This document shows, one piece after another, positions 4,916 through 5,014 of a stretch of 5,014 bases of DNA. A program made the translations under genes and the position numbers. The stretch spans positions 1 to 5,014 of the forward strand of contig JAXJQF010000087.1 of assembly GCA_036311285.1 (NCBI GenBank), written 5' to 3'. Every line of letters starts with the position of its first letter. Positions within the stretch are counted from its first letter, which is position 1. The notes beneath the pieces were generated by a model. That model saw nothing but the letters and a program-made list of their open reading frames with translations. It was not told the origin of the DNA and ran no database searches. The DNA is from JAXJQF01 sp036311285. GTDB lineage: Bacteria; Pseudomonadota; Gammaproteobacteria; Enterobacterales; Succinivibrionaceae.

Positions 4916-5014
4916 TTATTCTAAGGCTGAATTTCTTACTTCACAAGGAGTTCGGCCTTTTAATTTTTTCTGTATTCTATCATTGTTGTAATAATAGATA
5001 TATTTCTCCATCGC
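4916..5014 (-). CDS. IS3-family transposase OrfB, C-terminal 32 residues
   Basis: DDE integrase-type transposase that cuts and joins the element ends. Only the last 32 codons and the TAA stop (4916-4918) are inside the window; the frame is open to the edge. The residues EKYIYYYNNDRIQKKLKG followed by RTPCEVRNSAL match the conserved end of the OrfB rve domain (the YI..YN..RIQ.KLKG.TP..YR pattern). The catalytic DDE residues are not visible because they lie further upstream. Whether the full gene is intact cannot be judged. It is transcribed toward sspB, convergent with it. Confidence 0.9.
   Translation of the reverse strand, partial: AMEKYIYYYNNDRIQKKLKGRTPCEVRNSALE

Larger units (their letters stand above)
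4882..5014 (-). mobile_element. End of an IS3-family insertion sequence (IS150-like), truncated by the window
   Basis: The terminal sequence TGACCCCCATAAGTTGAAC fits the TG-starting ends typical of IS3-family, IS150-group elements. Just inside it is the C-terminal coding end of an OrfB-type transposase on the - strand. This is the transposase-3' (right) end; the rest of the element lies beyond 5014. The flanking GAG (4879-4881) could be one copy of a 3-bp target duplication, which cannot be tested without the other end. Subgroup assignment is from memory of end sequences. Confidence 0.85.

Noticed and set aside
1..5014. CRISPR array, prophage, toxin-antitoxin or defence genes
   Set aside because: No regularly spaced repeats and no such coding sequence; all coding space is accounted for by housekeeping genes and the IS end.

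Overview
The window looks like a chromosomal housekeeping segment from a strongly AT-rich gammaproteobacterium. Evidence: the L13, S9, DegS, DegQ and SspB proteins all resemble those of Enterobacterales/Pasteurellales/Orbales; a 5S rRNA is followed by tRNA-Thr(GGT); and degQ-degS lies divergent to rplM-rpsI, as in E. coli. I cannot name the genus from sequence alone.

Layout. (1) 1-202, + strand: the 3' part of a 5S rRNA gene and a complete tRNA-Thr, i.e. the distal end of an rRNA operon. (2) 203-405: AT-rich spacer ending in a strong inverted repeat that can terminate the rRNA operon and the convergent degS. (3) 406-3020, - strand: degS (regulatory membrane-anchored protease) and, upstream of it, degQ (periplasmic protease/chaperone), separated by a terminator, so degS probably also has its own transcription. 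(4) 3021-3331: a 311-base divergent control region. It carries a sigma-E-like promoter for degQ on the - strand, and a promoter plus a roughly 119-nt foldable leader for rplM on the + strand. (5) 3332-4165, + strand: rplM and rpsI, one ribosomal-protein operon closed by a strong terminator. (6) 4330-4845, + strand: sspB alone, with its own extended -10 promoter; its usual partner sspA is not upstream. (7) 4882-5014, - strand: the end of an IS3-family insertion sequence with the last 32 codons of its transposase, cut by the window edge. It apparently landed in the terminator of sspB.

How the genes work together. Three of the genes belong to one envelope-stress pathway as known in E. coli: DegS makes the first cut in the anti-sigma factor RseA, SspB helps ClpXP destroy the released RseA fragment, and freed sigma-E transcribes envelope proteases. 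The sigma-E-like promoter in front of degQ suggests that DegQ is an output of that pathway here. The other genes serve translation (5S rRNA, tRNA-Thr, L13, S9).

No clearly new system is visible. The points most worth following are the sigma-E-like degQ promoter, a 9-residue insertion in the DegS sensor loop, the rplM leader RNA, the altered SspB tail, and a strong AAG lysine-codon preference confined to the ribosomal-protein genes.
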